This document shows positions 34,903-43,293 of a stretch of 64,000 nucleotides of DNA, one piece after another. Where the stretch lies: contig NZ_JYIW01000026.1 of NCBI RefSeq assembly GCF_000956525.1, forward strand, positions 992,001 through 1,056,000, given 5' to 3'. Below the pieces are notes generated by a model. It did no database searches, was not told where the DNA came from, and was given only the letters and a program-made list of their open reading frames with translations. Every line of letters begins with the position of its first letter. Position 1 is the stretch's first letter. The position numbers and the translations under genes were made by a program. Source of the stretch: Microbacterium oxydans. GTDB lineage: Bacteria > Actinomycetota > Actinomycetes > Actinomycetales > Microbacteriaceae.

Positions 34903-35542
34903 AAGCAGCGACGATCGGCGCGATGGAAGCCCCCGCCTCGGCCGCCGACCGTTTGACACCCTTGATCTCGAAGCTGTGCCCACCGCCGTCGATCCACGCG
35001 ACGCGCGCATCCTGACAGGTCTCGACGACGCCTTCGAACTGCTCGAGCGGCTGGATGAACGGGTCGTTCGAGCCCTCGACGAACAGCTGCGGAACGACGA
35101 TGGCCGGTAGATGCTCGGCGCGCGGCTTCTCGGGCTTGCCTGGCGCATGGAGCGGGTAGCCGAGGTATGCGAGACCGTTCACGGAGAGTCCCTCTGCGAC
35201 CGCCATCGACGCCATCCGGCCGCCGTAGGACTTGCCGACCGCCCAGATGCGAGCAGCGGGGTCGATCGCGCGCGCGAACTCGACCACCGCGTTCCACGTC
35301 GCGACGGCATGCGCAGCGGGCCCCGGCATACGGCGCCCTTGTTCGACGTAGGGGAAGTTGAAGCGGAGCGTCGAGAACCCGAGGGCGGCGAGCGCCTCTG
35401 CGAAGCCGATCAGGAACGGGTGATCCTTCCCTGCCCCGGCTCCGTGCGCGATGATCACGATCTCGCCGTTCGTGCCCGGCGTCCAGTCCCCCGAGGCCGT
35501 CGAGGTCCCCGCGGGCAGTTCGACGGTGACCTGGACGGTCAC
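34889..35542 (-). CDS. Alpha/beta hydrolase of the KANL3/Tex30-like group
   Basis: A 217-residue alpha/beta hydrolase. Ser105 in the nucleophile elbow AVGKSYGGRM, Asp160 in EGSNDPFIQP and His189 in DGGGHSFE form the triad; the oxyanion-side loop AHGAGAGKDHP (about 32-42) and RFNFPYVEQGRR are typical of the KANL3/Tex30-like group. The natural substrate is unknown. The GTG at 35542 overlaps the stop of the DUF4870 gene (GTGA), making it the last gene of a three-gene coupled operon; the longer open frame upstream is only a shadow of the other genes. Confidence 0.84.
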   Translation of the reverse strand: MTVQVTVELPAGTSTASGDWTPGTNGEIVIIAHGAGAGKDHPFLIGFAEALAALGFSTLRFNFPYVEQGRRMPGPAAHAVATWNAVVEFARAIDPAARIWAVGKSYGGRMASMAVAEGLSVNGLAYLGYPLHAPGKPEKPRAEHLPAIVVPQLFVEGSNDPFIQPLEQFEGVVETCQDARVAWIDGGGHSFEIKGVKRSAAEAGASIAPIVAAFILG

Positions 35543-36168
35543 GCTCGGAGGAACGGGATGGCGAAGGGCACGCGCATGGCCGCACCGGACGAGACGCGCA
35601 CAGTTCCCATGATCACGAGCACCACGTGCACGATCGAGATCGCGAAGTAGATCGTGATCGGGATGCCGATCGGGAAGAAGCCGGTCGCGCCCGAGCTTCC
35701 GGAGAGCGAGAAGAGCACGACGACGTGCAGCACGAGCAGCAGCGTCGAGATCATCAGGTAGGTGAGGCCCCAGTTCAGCGCGGAGCGGGCGTTCTCGCGG
35801 GCGGGGCCGCCGGCACGTCTGGACGCTCCACCGCTCACCGCCATGGCGATGCCGGAGGCCAACCCGCCGAGGAAGGGGAACGGGATGAAGATCAGGAAAC
35901 CGAGGACCCACGGGAGGAGCCCGCGCGGCGGCGTGACCGGCGGATATCCCGGTGCCGGGTAGCCCGGTGCCGGATATCCCGGTGCGATGTACCCGGGCGC
36001 CGGAGAGGGCGAACCGGGTGCCTGGAATGCCGGCGCCTGATAGGCCGGTGCCTGGTGGGCCGGCACCATGGGCGGCGTCATCGGCGCCGAAGCCGCGGGA
36101 GGCGGCGGCGGCGGAGCCGCGGGACCGGCGAACCGCTGTTCGGGCGCGGGATCGGCGGGAGTGGTCAT
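35539..36168 (-). CDS. DUF4870-like membrane protein with proline-rich N-terminus
   Basis: A 209-residue protein. Residues 1-85 are Pro/Ala/Gly-rich with repeated APGYP units, suggesting a flexible cytoplasmic arm. Membrane segments follow at about 86-112, 133-155 and 165-195. The membrane part resembles DUF4870. Function unknown. It sits in the middle of an operon: its ATG overlaps the stop of the general stress protein gene (ATGA, 36165-36168) and its stop overlaps the start of the hydrolase gene. Confidence 0.75.
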   Translation of the reverse strand: MTTPADPAPEQRFAGPAAPPPPPPAASAPMTPPMVPAHQAPAYQAPAFQAPGSPSPAPGYIAPGYPAPGYPAPGYPPVTPPRGLLPWVLGFLIFIPFPFLGGLASGIAMAVSGGASRRAGGPARENARSALNWGLTYLMISTLLLVLHVVVLFSLSGSSGATGFFPIGIPITIYFAISIVHVVLVIMGTVRVSSGAAMRVPFAIPFLRA

Positions 36169-36875
36169 CGAGCCGCGCCCTGCTCACCCTCCGGGCCGGT
36201 CACGGCGCCGGGCTCGCCTTCGGGAATCGGCGCGCTGGTGGGTTCAGGGGCAACCGGCGGAACGGCGGGAGCGGGCGCGGCGGCAGGAGGCGCTGCCGGA
36301 CGGGGCGGCACCGGAGCACCGCCGGCAGGCTGCCCGACACCCCCGACAGGGATCCGCTCGCCGTAGCGCGGCGGTTCGTCGAGGTTGACCGGCGGACGTA
36401 CCGGCTCCGGCCGAACGGCTCCGAGCACCTGACGTGCCTTGCCGAGCGACGCTGGCATCACCGTCACCTCGTAGTGATCGGCGGCGAACTGCGTGACGCT
36501 GGCGAAGTCGCGGCGACGGCGAACGATCGCGTAGGTCACGAGGCTCAACAGCATCCCGACAGCGACACCGATGAAGACGAACCCGACGAAGAGCTGGATC
36601 GGCACCTCGGGGTTGCCCAGCACGAGGATCGCCGCGAGGAACAGGCCGATCAGCACGCCGTTGATCGCGCCGGAGCGAGCGGCTGCTGCGTAGCCGAGCT
36701 TGCCGGTGACGCGCTCGATGGTGCGAACGCTCTGGCCGACGATCGCGATGTCGCGCGCCGGCACCTCCCCCGCGATCAGCTTGGAGACGGTCTTCTGGGC
36801 CGCCTCGTAGTCGCGCATCGACGCGACCATCTCGCCGGTGTCGTTGCTGTTCGCTGGTCGATTGAGCATGCTCAT
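36165..36875 (-). CDS. General stress protein-like membrane protein
   Basis: A 236-residue protein whose N-terminal domain (about 10-65) resembles the general stress protein 17M/YflT domain (YEAAQKTVSKLIAGEVPARD, AIVGQSVRTIERVTG). Two membrane segments at about 72-92 and 97-118 follow, then a cytoplasmic region and a Pro/Ala-rich acidic tail (from about 165). Function unknown; presumed stress or envelope related. The ATG at 36875 is used; an ATG two codons later is an alternative. AAGAAT lies six bases upstream of 36875. First gene of the three-gene operon and divergent from the MgtE-N/CBS gene. Confidence 0.78.
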   Translation of the reverse strand: MSMLNRPANSNDTGEMVASMRDYEAAQKTVSKLIAGEVPARDIAIVGQSVRTIERVTGKLGYAAAARSGAINGVLIGLFLAAILVLGNPEVPIQLFVGFVFIGVAVGMLLSLVTYAIVRRRRDFASVTQFAADHYEVTVMPASLGKARQVLGAVRPEPVRPPVNLDEPPRYGERIPVGGVGQPAGGAPVPPRPAAPPAAAPAPAVPPVAPEPTSAPIPEGEPGAVTGPEGEQGAAR

Positions 36876-36950
36876 CCGGCTATTCTTCCACGCCCCACCA
36901 GCCGGGCGTCGGGAACCGACGACGGGGAGGTCACCACGACCCCCGCGCAC

Positions 36951-36956
36951 TACGCT
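36951..36956 (+). promoter_or_regulatory. -10 element TACGCT of the MgtE-N/CBS operon
   Basis: Six bases before the GTG at 36963, leaderless geometry. Confidence 0.55.
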
Positions 36957-36962
36957 GGAAGC

Positions 36963-38231
36963 GTGAGCACACAACGGGTATTCGCCGCGCGCCTGGCAGG
37001 TTGCGCCGTCTTCGACCCCGTGGGCGACCGGCTCGGCAAGGTCCGTGACGTCGTCATCGTGTACCGAAGTACCGCGGCGCCGCGCGTGATCGGACTCGTC
37101 GTCGAGATCCCCGGCCGCCGGCAGGTGTTCCTCTCGATCGGCCGTGTCACGTCGATCCGTTCCGGGCAGGTCATCACCACCGGTCTCATCAATGTGCGCC
37201 GCTTCTCGCCACGCGCCGGAGAGGTGCGGGTGCTCGCCGAGCTGCTCGGGCGCCGCGTGACCTTCGCCGACGGCACCGGAACCGGCGTGATCGAGGACGT
37301 CGCGATCGAGCCGAACCGCCTCGGCGAATGGGCAGTGAGCCAGCTCTTCCTCCGTCGCCCCAAGACGAGCGCCTCGCCGTTCGCGAAGGGCCCGACCACC
37401 TTCGCCGCGTGGAGCGAGGTCGCCGAGCAGCGCGCCCCGGGCGAATCGCAGTCCGCGGAGCAACTGGTCGCGTCATACTCCGAACTGCACGCCGCCGACC
37501 TCGCGAACACGCTCCTCGACCTGCCGCAGCAGCGCATGATCGAGGTCGCAGAGGAACTCTCCGATGATCGTCTCGCCGACGCCATGGAGGAGATGCCGGA
37601 GGACGAGCAGGTGCACATCCTCGACCGTCTCGGCGACGAGCGCGCCGCCGACATCCTCGACCAGATGGAGCCGGATGACGCGGCCGACCTGCTCGCCCAG
37701 CTCGCGCCCGATCGCCTGGAGCACCTGCTCGAGCTGATGGAGCCGGAAGAGGCGGAGGACGTCAGGATGCTGCTGCGCTATGCGCCGGACACCGCCGGCG
37801 GTCTGATGACGCCCGAGCCGATCATCCTGTCGGCGGACGCCACGGTCGCCGAGGCGCTCGCGTTGATCCGTCGACATGAACTGCACCCGGCGCTCGCGGC
37901 CGCCGTGTTCGTCACGCTCCCGCCCTTCGAGACGCCGACCGGGCGTCTGCTCGGGATGGTGCACTTCCAGCGGATGCTGCGCTACCCGCCGCATGAGCGT
38001 CTGGGCGCGATCATGGACGACAGTCTGGAGCCGGTGCCGGTCACGGCATCCGCCGCCGAGGTCGCGAGGATGCTGGCGAGCTACGACCTGGTCTCGCTTC
38101 CCGTGATCGATGTGGCGCACCGACTGGTCGGCGCGATCAGCATCGACGATGTGCTCGACTATCTGCTCCCCGACGACTGGCGCTCGCACGACGAGGACGA
38201 CAACATCGCGCCCGCGAAGGAGGTGCGCTGA
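36963..38231 (+). CDS. PRC-barrel, MgtE-N and CBS domain protein
   Basis: A 422-residue soluble protein built from the cytoplasmic parts of an MgtE magnesium channel without its membrane pore. A PRC-barrel-like region fills about 5-130, the MgtE N-terminal superhelical domain about 160-275 (HAADLANTLLDLPQQRMIEV, LAQLAPDRLEHLLELMEPEE), and a CBS pair about 280-405 (TPEPIILSADATVAEAL, LLPVIDV-type second CBS). It may sense Mg2+ or nucleotides and regulate partners. The GTG start is fixed by the -10 spacing; the upstream open frame is antisense to the stress operon. Its TGA overlaps the ATG of the DUF1003 gene by one base; mrp follows. Mycobacterial Rv1232c-Rv1229c has the same order, from memory. 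Confidence 0.87.
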   Translation: MSTQRVFAARLAGCAVFDPVGDRLGKVRDVVIVYRSTAAPRVIGLVVEIPGRRQVFLSIGRVTSIRSGQVITTGLINVRRFSPRAGEVRVLAELLGRRVTFADGTGTGVIEDVAIEPNRLGEWAVSQLFLRRPKTSASPFAKGPTTFAAWSEVAEQRAPGESQSAEQLVASYSELHAADLANTLLDLPQQRMIEVAEELSDDRLADAMEEMPEDEQVHILDRLGDERAADILDQMEPDDAADLLAQLAPDRLEHLLELMEPEEAEDVRMLLRYAPDTAGGLMTPEPIILSADATVAEALALIRRHELHPALAAAVFVTLPPFETPTGRLLGMVHFQRMLRYPPHERLGAIMDDSLEPVPVTASAAEVARMLASYDLVSLPVIDVAHRLVGAISIDDVLDYLLPDDWRSHDEDDNIAPAKEVR

Positions 38232-38749
38232 TGGCCCGCTCCCCCGGCCTCGATGCGCCCCTCGGTCGCGGAACGACTCGCGTCCGTCCGACCTCGCGCG
38301 ACCGCTTCGGCCGCTTCACCGAGTGGGTCGCCCGCGCGATGGGCACCCCGGCGTTCCTCTTGATCCTGACCATGTTCTGCGTGCTCTGGATCATGTGGAA
38401 CACCCTGCTGCCGGACGAGCTGCGCTTCGACGATGCCGCCCTCGGCTTCACCGCTCTGACCCTCATGCTGTCGCTGCAGGCCTCCTACGCTGCACCGCTC
38501 ATCCTGCTCGCACAGAACCGTCAGGACGATCGCGACCGGGTGCAGATCGAACAGGACCGTCAGCGTGCGGAGCGCAATCTCGCGGACACGGAATACCTCG
38601 CCCGCGAGATCGTCGCTCTGCGCCTGTCTCTCGAAGAGCGCAACTCGCAGGTCGTGACGCGCGATGTGCTGCGGCATGAGTTGAAAGCACTGCTCGCCGA
38701 GCTCGAGGAATCGAACGAGAAGCCGTCCTCCGACGGCGCCTCAGCATGA
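38231..38749 (+). CDS. DUF1003 membrane protein
   Basis: A 172-residue protein of the DUF1003 family. Two membrane helices (about 40-60 and 75-95, with the family's MTPAF-like GTPAFLLILTMFCVLW and ASYAAPLILLAQNRQDDRDR) are followed by a highly charged coiled-coil tail (about 98-165). Function unknown. The ATG shares its A with the stop of the MgtE-N/CBS gene (TGATG), and the stop overlaps the mrp start (ATGA), so all three genes are translationally coupled. Confidence 0.88.
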   Translation: MARSPGLDAPLGRGTTRVRPTSRDRFGRFTEWVARAMGTPAFLLILTMFCVLWIMWNTLLPDELRFDDAALGFTALTLMLSLQASYAAPLILLAQNRQDDRDRVQIEQDRQRAERNLADTEYLAREIVALRLSLEERNSQVVTRDVLRHELKALLAELEESNEKPSSDGASA

Positions 38750-39867
38750 CCACCGCCGACAGCGTGCGTGCGGCGGTCGCAGCCGTCACCGATCCGGAGC
38801 TCCGGCGTCCGATCGGCGATCTCGACATGGTCCGCGACATCACGGTCGACGGCGGGCGCGCGAACGTGGGGATCGTGCTGACCATCGTCGGCTGCCCAGC
38901 GGCCGATCGCATCGAGACCGACGTCCGCAACGCAGCGGCATCCGTCGCCGGAATCGACGAGGTCGACGTCGAGGTCGGCGTCATGACACCTGCCGAGCGT
39001 AAGGCGCTCACCGAGAAGCTGCGTGACGGACGCCCTGCGCGGCAGATGCCGTTCGGCCCCGACTCGCTCACCCGTGTGATCCTGGTCTCGAGCGGCAAGG
39101 GCGGCGTCGGCAAGTCGACCGTCACCGCGAATCTTGCTGTTGCGCTCGCCGAGCAGGGGCTCGCGGTCGGGCTCGTCGACGCCGATGTGCACGGCTTCTC
39201 GATCCCCGGGCTCCTCGGCATCCCGTCCGGTACGCAGCCGACGCGCATCGACGACCTGATGCTGCCCCCGGTCGCGCACGGCGTGAAGACCATCTCGATC
39301 GGGATGTTCCTGCGCGACGGCGAGGCGGTCGTCGCCTGGCGCGGGCCGATGCTGCACCGCACCGTCTCGCAGTTCCTCACCGATGTGTTCTTCGGAGACC
39401 TCGACATCCTGCTGATCGACATGCCGCCGGGCACCGGCGACATCGCGATCTCGATCGGACAGCTGCTGCCGCACGCCGAGGTGCTCGTCGTCACCACACC
39501 GCAGACCGCCGCCGCCGACGTCGCGATCCGCAGCGGGCTGGTCGCTCGCCAGACCGGGCAGCGCGTGATCGGCGTCATCGAGAACATGGCGGCGTTCTCG
39601 CTGCCGGACGGCACCGTGATCGATCTCTTCGGCTCCGGCGGCGGCACGGCGGTCGCCGAGGCGCTGTCCGAATCGGGTGACGTCGTGCCGATGCTCGCAT
39701 CGATCCCCCTGAGCCCGGCGCTCAGGTCCGGCGGCGATGCGGGTGAGCCCGTGGTGCTCGGCGATCCGACGGATGCCGCAGCCACCGCAATCAGGGCTGT
39801 CGCCAGGACCCTGTCACGACGCGGCCGCAGTCTCGCCGGACGCTCCCTGCCGCTGTCTCCTCGGTGA
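38746..39867 (+). CDS. mrp: Mrp/ApbC-type P-loop ATPase
   Basis: A 373-residue member of the Mrp/NBP35 family, which carries iron-sulfur clusters to target proteins. The N-terminal MIP18/DUF59 domain spans about 5-85, then the deviant Walker A SSGKGGVGKSTVTAN (about 109-123), the switch DADVHGFSIPGLLG and the Walker B-like LLIDMPPGTGDI. The C-terminal CxxC that holds the cluster in many Mrp proteins is absent: the matching region reads IENMAAFSLPDGTVIDLFG. Such CxxC-less forms may bind clusters otherwise or act differently. Coupled by ATGA to the DUF1003 gene. Confidence 0.87.
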   Translation: MTTADSVRAAVAAVTDPELRRPIGDLDMVRDITVDGGRANVGIVLTIVGCPAADRIETDVRNAAASVAGIDEVDVEVGVMTPAERKALTEKLRDGRPARQMPFGPDSLTRVILVSSGKGGVGKSTVTANLAVALAEQGLAVGLVDADVHGFSIPGLLGIPSGTQPTRIDDLMLPPVAHGVKTISIGMFLRDGEAVVAWRGPMLHRTVSQFLTDVFFGDLDILLIDMPPGTGDIAISIGQLLPHAEVLVVTTPQTAAADVAIRSGLVARQTGQRVIGVIENMAAFSLPDGTVIDLFGSGGGTAVAEALSESGDVVPMLASIPLSPALRSGGDAGEPVVLGDPTDAAATAIRAVARTLSRRGRSLAGRSLPLSPR

Positions 39868-39921
39868 CCCGCACGTCGAACTGATACTCACGGCTGAGTG
39901 CCGCTGAGCGCCGAGTGCCGC

Positions 39922-40608
39922 TCAGGACGAGCCGGCACCGGAGCCGGGCGCCTGCGCGCTGTCCGCCGCGAACTCGCCGCCGAATGCACGTCGGCTCGCG
40001 CGACGGCGAGCCGCGACGAGGCGCAGGGCGCGGATGCCGAGGATGATGCCGAGCAGCACGGCCACGAGCGGGCAGACGATCGCACCGAACGCCAGCACCG
40101 AGCCGATCGCGAAATCGGCACCGCCCGTGCGTCCGAGGCCGATGTCGCCGGCACCGAACGCATCGCCGGCGACCAGGAACTCGCCATCGTACGTCTGCAG
40201 GGAGTCCGTGCAGACCACGAGGTACTCGCCGGCGGTCGGTGCCGTGAACCGCGAGACCTGCTCGAAGCCCCATTTCGGCGTCATCCACCAGAGCGTGTCA
40301 CTCCAGGTGAGTGACGGTCCGCCGTGTTGGCCGACCGCATCGCCGCTCGGGGCCGTGACCGCGCACGACATGGTCCCCAGGGTCGGCGAGATGCCGCGTC
40401 CCCAGATCCCCACGCGTGCTCCCGCATCGAGCTGCACAGCTGCGGGGCTCGATCCGATCGGCTGAGCGCTGGCAGCATCCACGGACGCGGTGATCGGGAG
40501 CACCCACAGAATCCAGATGAGGGCACCGATGACAGCGCAGCACACGGCCCCTGCGACTGCGATGCGATCGCGGTCGGTGAAGCGCGTCGGCCGAGCCGCT
40601 CGGATCAC
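39922..40608 (-). CDS. Membrane protein of unknown function, downstream of tatB
   Basis: A 228-residue protein with a membrane helix near 17-38, a beta-rich segment outside (about 45-160) containing two cysteines (MSCAVTAP and VVCTDSLQ) that could form a disulfide, a second membrane helix near 163-188 and a basic cytoplasmic tail. I do not recognise the family. The GTG at 40608 overlaps the tatB stop (GTGA), so it is coupled to tatB. Convergent with mrp. Confidence 0.7.
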   Translation of the reverse strand: MIRAARPTRFTDRDRIAVAGAVCCAVIGALIWILWVLPITASVDAASAQPIGSSPAAVQLDAGARVGIWGRGISPTLGTMSCAVTAPSGDAVGQHGGPSLTWSDTLWWMTPKWGFEQVSRFTAPTAGEYLVVCTDSLQTYDGEFLVAGDAFGAGDIGLGRTGGADFAIGSVLAFGAIVCPLVAVLLGIILGIRALRLVAARRRASRRAFGGEFAADSAQAPGSGAGSS

Positions 40609-40979
40609 GTCGCTTCGAGGTCGTACGGCGGCTTGTTCGTCGCCGAGAACTCCTGCGGCGCCCGCGAGACGGCGGGTTCAGCGATCGTCGTCTGCGCTGC
40701 GGCAGCCGCGGCCGCAGGTGCAGGCGTCTCGAGCAGGGCTTCGCGGATGATTCGCCGAGGGTCGTACTGACGCGGGTCGAGCTTGCGCCAGTCGACGTCG
40801 TCCATCTCCGGACCCATCTCGTCGCGCATCCGGGTCTTGGTGTCGCGAAGATATTCGCCGGCCTTGCGGACCATGCGCGCGAAGCCCTCGGCGACCTTCG
40901 GAAGGCGATCCGGGCCGACGATGAGCACCACGATGAGACCGATCAGCATCAGCTTCTCGAAGGTGAGCCCGAATTGCAT
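40605..40979 (-). CDS. tatB: Sec-independent translocase subunit TatB
   Basis: A 124-residue TatA/TatB-family protein. A short N-terminal membrane helix (about 5-22) contains the family's FEKLMLIGLIVVLIVGPDRLP, followed by an amphipathic helix (about 25-60, ARMVRKAGEYLRDTKTRMRDE) and an Ala/Pro-rich tail. The Glu near position 8 and the GPDRLP hinge favour TatB over TatA. It partners with TatA and TatC, not encoded here, to export folded proteins. The ATG at 40979 lies six bases after TAGCCT. In mycobacteria tatB sits near sigE, rseA and htrA; those are absent here and a methyltransferase is the direct divergent neighbour. Confidence 0.87.
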   Translation of the reverse strand: MQFGLTFEKLMLIGLIVVLIVGPDRLPKVAEGFARMVRKAGEYLRDTKTRMRDEMGPEMDDVDWRKLDPRQYDPRRIIREALLETPAPAAAAAAAQTTIAEPAVSRAPQEFSATNKPPYDLEAT

Positions 40980-40985
40980 CTGTCC

Positions 40986-40991
40986 AGGCTA
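40986..40991 (-). promoter_or_regulatory. -10 element TAGCCT of tatB
   Basis: Six bases (GGACAG) before the ATG at 40979. Confidence 0.55.
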
Positions 40992-41065
40992 CCGCCGCGC
41001 CTGCGCTCCCGGTGCACACCGAACGAATATCCTGGGAACACCACAGGTCATCGAGGAGACACGGT

Positions 41066-41704
41066 ATGAGCGAACATGACGCGAACGCGCGGTTCATCCG
41101 CGAGTCCATCGTCGAACCCGACTCCATCGCCCGTGCGCGCGCGCACGCGGTCGAGCTGGGGGCCGCGCCGATCAGCGCAGCCGTCGGCTCGCAGATCGCG
41201 GTGCTCGCCGCCGCGACGAACGCCAGGTCGATCGTCGAGATCGGCACCGGCGCCGGCGTGTCAGGCCTCTGGCTGCTCCGGGGCGCACCGCAGGCGGTGC
41301 TGACCTCGATCGACAACGAGCCGGAGCATCTCGCCGCGGCACGCCAGGCGTTCTCCGACGCGAAGATCCCCTCGACCAGGGCGCGGTTCATCACCGGGCG
41401 CGCAGCCGATGTGCTCCCGCGCATGAACGAGGCGTCCTACGACATCGTCCTGGTCGACGCCGACCCCGAGAACGTGATCGACTACGTGTCGCATGGACTC
41501 CGTCTCGCCCGCGCCGGCGGCATGGTGCTCGTGCCGCGCGTGCTCGCCGGCGGACGCGTGGCCGACCCGGTGCAGCGCGACGAGATCACCTCGGCGTACC
41601 GCTCGCTCGTGCAGGAGACGCAGGAGTCCTCGGCGGTGTTGGCCACGGTCTCCCCCGTCGGCGAGGGGCTGTTGCAGCTGATCAGCATCGCGGATCGCGA
41701 CTGA
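41066..41704 (+). CDS. O-methyltransferase (family 3, SAM-dependent)
   Basis: A 212-residue class I methyltransferase resembling catechol/caffeoyl-CoA O-methyltransferases (Rv1220c-like, from memory). The SAM-binding motif SIVEIGTGAGVSGLWLL lies near 56-72, LTSIDNEPEHL gives the acidic ribose-binding residue, and DIVLVDADPENVIDYV the catalytic/metal Asp. The natural substrate is unknown. The ATG at 41066 is preceded by GAGGAG at good spacing, unlike the leaderless neighbours; TATCCT at about 41028-41033 is a plausible -10. Divergent from tatB and followed by a 17-bp terminator. Confidence 0.86.
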   Translation: MSEHDANARFIRESIVEPDSIARARAHAVELGAAPISAAVGSQIAVLAAATNARSIVEIGTGAGVSGLWLLRGAPQAVLTSIDNEPEHLAAARQAFSDAKIPSTRARFITGRAADVLPRMNEASYDIVLVDADPENVIDYVSHGLRLARAGGMVLVPRVLAGGRVADPVQRDEITSAYRSLVQETQESSAVLATVSPVGEGLLQLISIADRD

Positions 41705-41743
41705 TCGGAGCGGGACCGGCCTCCGCAGGGCCCACAGACCGAA

Positions 41744-41781
41744 GAGAAGGGCGACGGATCGGTTGATCCGTCGCCCTTCTC
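41744..41781 (+). terminator. Bidirectional terminator between the methyltransferase and DUF3117 genes
   Basis: GAGAAGGGCGACGGATC (41744-41760), loop GGTT, perfect complement to 41781: 17 bp. Confidence 0.88.
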
Positions 41782-41808
41782 GGATCCTCGTGGAGGGATC
41801 CGGGTCGA

Positions 41809-41982
41809 TCAGGCGGGTGCCACGACGGCTGCAAGCACGTCGTGAAGCTCCTTGGCCTCGGCGTCGTTCACTGAGACGACAAGTCTGCCGCCGCCTTCGA
41901 GCGGAACGCGCACGATGATGAGTCGCCCTTCCTTTACGGCCTCCATGGGTCCGTCTCCGGTCCTCGGCTTCATCGCTGCCAT
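41809..41982 (-). CDS. DUF3117 small protein
   Basis: A 57-residue protein starting MAAMKPRTGDGPMEAVKEGR, the recognisable start of DUF3117, a highly conserved small actinobacterial protein of unknown function (Rv1211-like, from memory). The middle RLIIVRVPLEGGGRLVVSVN and the end AEAKELHDVLAAV suggest a small beta-alpha fold. The ATG at 41982 is preceded by AAAGGAG at proper spacing, one of the strongest ribosome binding sites in the window, so it is probably well expressed. It stands alone between a bidirectional terminator and the end of the convergent-independent membrane transferase gene. Confidence 0.9.
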   Translation of the reverse strand: MAAMKPRTGDGPMEAVKEGRLIIVRVPLEGGGRLVVSVNDAEAKELHDVLAAVVAPA

Positions 41983-42075
41983 CGTGGCTCCTTTTCCTCG
42001 GTGGTATGTGATGAGTTTATCGGGTACGACGGGTACCTGGACGTCACGTGTGAGAAATCCACCCGAGCTTCACCG

Positions 42076-43293
42076 TCAGGGCACCTGCCAGAACGTGTTC
42101 CCGAGGGCGTACATGTGGTAGATCCAGAGCCACTGGCCGGCGAGTGCGACCACCAGGACGCCGCCCCGCCACAGCCGTGATCGCGGCACGGCGACCGCTC
42201 CCCAGAGCGGGCTGATCGGCAGGAGCAGACGGAAGGTGCTCGACTGCGGGAAGAACACGGCCAGCAGGTAGAGCAGGTAGCTGGCGCTCCAGAGGCGCAG
42301 ATCCGCGCCGAGGGCGCTGACCTGCGGCGAGCGCAGCAGCGCCAGACCTGCAACGGCGACGAGGAGCACCAACGCGATCAAGCCCGTCCAGGTGGGGAGG
42401 CCCCACTGCACGAACCAGAACTGCGCGGCCTGGATCCAGCCCTCGAACGGGATGAACCCCTCCACGCCCCCCACGACCCAGTGCCGACGCCAGGCCAGCT
42501 CGGTCGCGAGATACGCCCCGGGCACACCAGTCACCAGTCCGGCGATGACCTGCCACGCGAAGCCCGACGCCGTCGCGAGCGCGCCGAGCACGACGATGTG
42601 CACGATGTCGGCTCGCGGCAGCGGCTCCTGCCTGCGGCGCACCCACCGGAGGATGCCGTGGAGTCCGAGGTACAGGGCGAAGGCGAGGATGCCAGGACGC
42701 GTGAACGCCATCACCGGGATCAGCAGATAGAGCCAGCCGTAGCGATGGCGAGCCACCGCATCGAGCGCGAGGAACAGCAGCATCAGGAACAGTGTCTCGG
42801 CATACGCGACCTGGAACATCGCCGCAAGGGGTCCCGATGCGAACAGCACCACTGCCCAGGTCGCGGCGGATGCTCCGATGCGGTCGCGCAGCAGCCGGTG
42901 CAGCGCGAGACAGGCGATGTACCCGGCGATGAGCGAGATCAGGAAGGCGCCGACGCCCCAGGAACCGAAGAGGAGACCGACCGCCTTCGCCGCGTACGAG
43001 AACACCGGCATGAACGCCCAGGCGTTCTCTGCCACCTCCCCCGAATCCGTGAGCGGCAGCTCGCTCGGGTACCCGTTCTCGGCGATCAGCCAATACCACT
43101 GCGCGTCCCAGGCGAGCACGAAGTCGCCGAGTCCGGGGTCAGCCCCGATCCGGGAGAGCGAGGTCGCGAGCGACGCGGCGAGCACGAAGAAGACACTCGT
43201 CACCACGCGTGCGATGAGGTAGATGACCGCGATGCGCAGTGCCGGCGGCGTCTGCGCCCAACGGCGAGCGAGGCTCAGCGCGCGGTGAGCCAT
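42076..43293 (-). CDS. Polytopic membrane glycosyltransferase-like protein (PIG-V/mannosyltransferase-like)
   Basis: A 405-residue integral membrane protein with about ten hydrophobic segments. The first large outer loop has [18 protein letters not shown], close to the WDxxWYxxIAexGYp motif of lipid-linked mannosyltransferases of the PIG-V type. Later segments include [20 protein letters not shown] and [17 protein letters not shown]. It probably transfers mannose from a polyprenyl donor to lipoglycans or proteins, but the acceptor is unknown. The ATG at 43293 lies 19 bases inside the end of dapE, so it is coupled to that gene; the long open frame upstream belongs to shadows. Confidence 0.75.
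   Translation of the reverse strand: MAHRALSLARRWAQTPPALRIAVIYLIARVVTSVFFVLAASLATSLSRIGADPGLGDFVLAWDAQWYWLIAENGYPSELPLTDSGEVAENAWAFMPVFSYAAKAVGLLFGSWGVGAFLISLIAGYIACLALHRLLRDRIGASAATWAVVLFASGPLAAMFQVAYAETLFLMLLFLALDAVARHRYGWLYLLIPVMAFTRPGILAFALYLGLHGILRWVRRRQEPLPRADIVHIVVLGALATASGFAWQVIAGLVTGVPGAYLATELAWRRHWVVGGVEGFIPFEGWIQAAQFWFVQWGLPTWTGLIALVLLVAVAGLALLRSPQVSALGADLRLWSASYLLYLLAVFFPQSSTFRLLLPISPLWGAVAVPRSRLWRGGVLVVALAGQWLWIYHMYALGNTFWQVP

Noticed and set aside
35952..36962. Extended start of the MgtE-N/CBS frame and of the stress-protein frame
   Set aside because: The extensions are antisense shadows of each other's genes; the GTG at 36963 is fixed by the -10 TACGCT.
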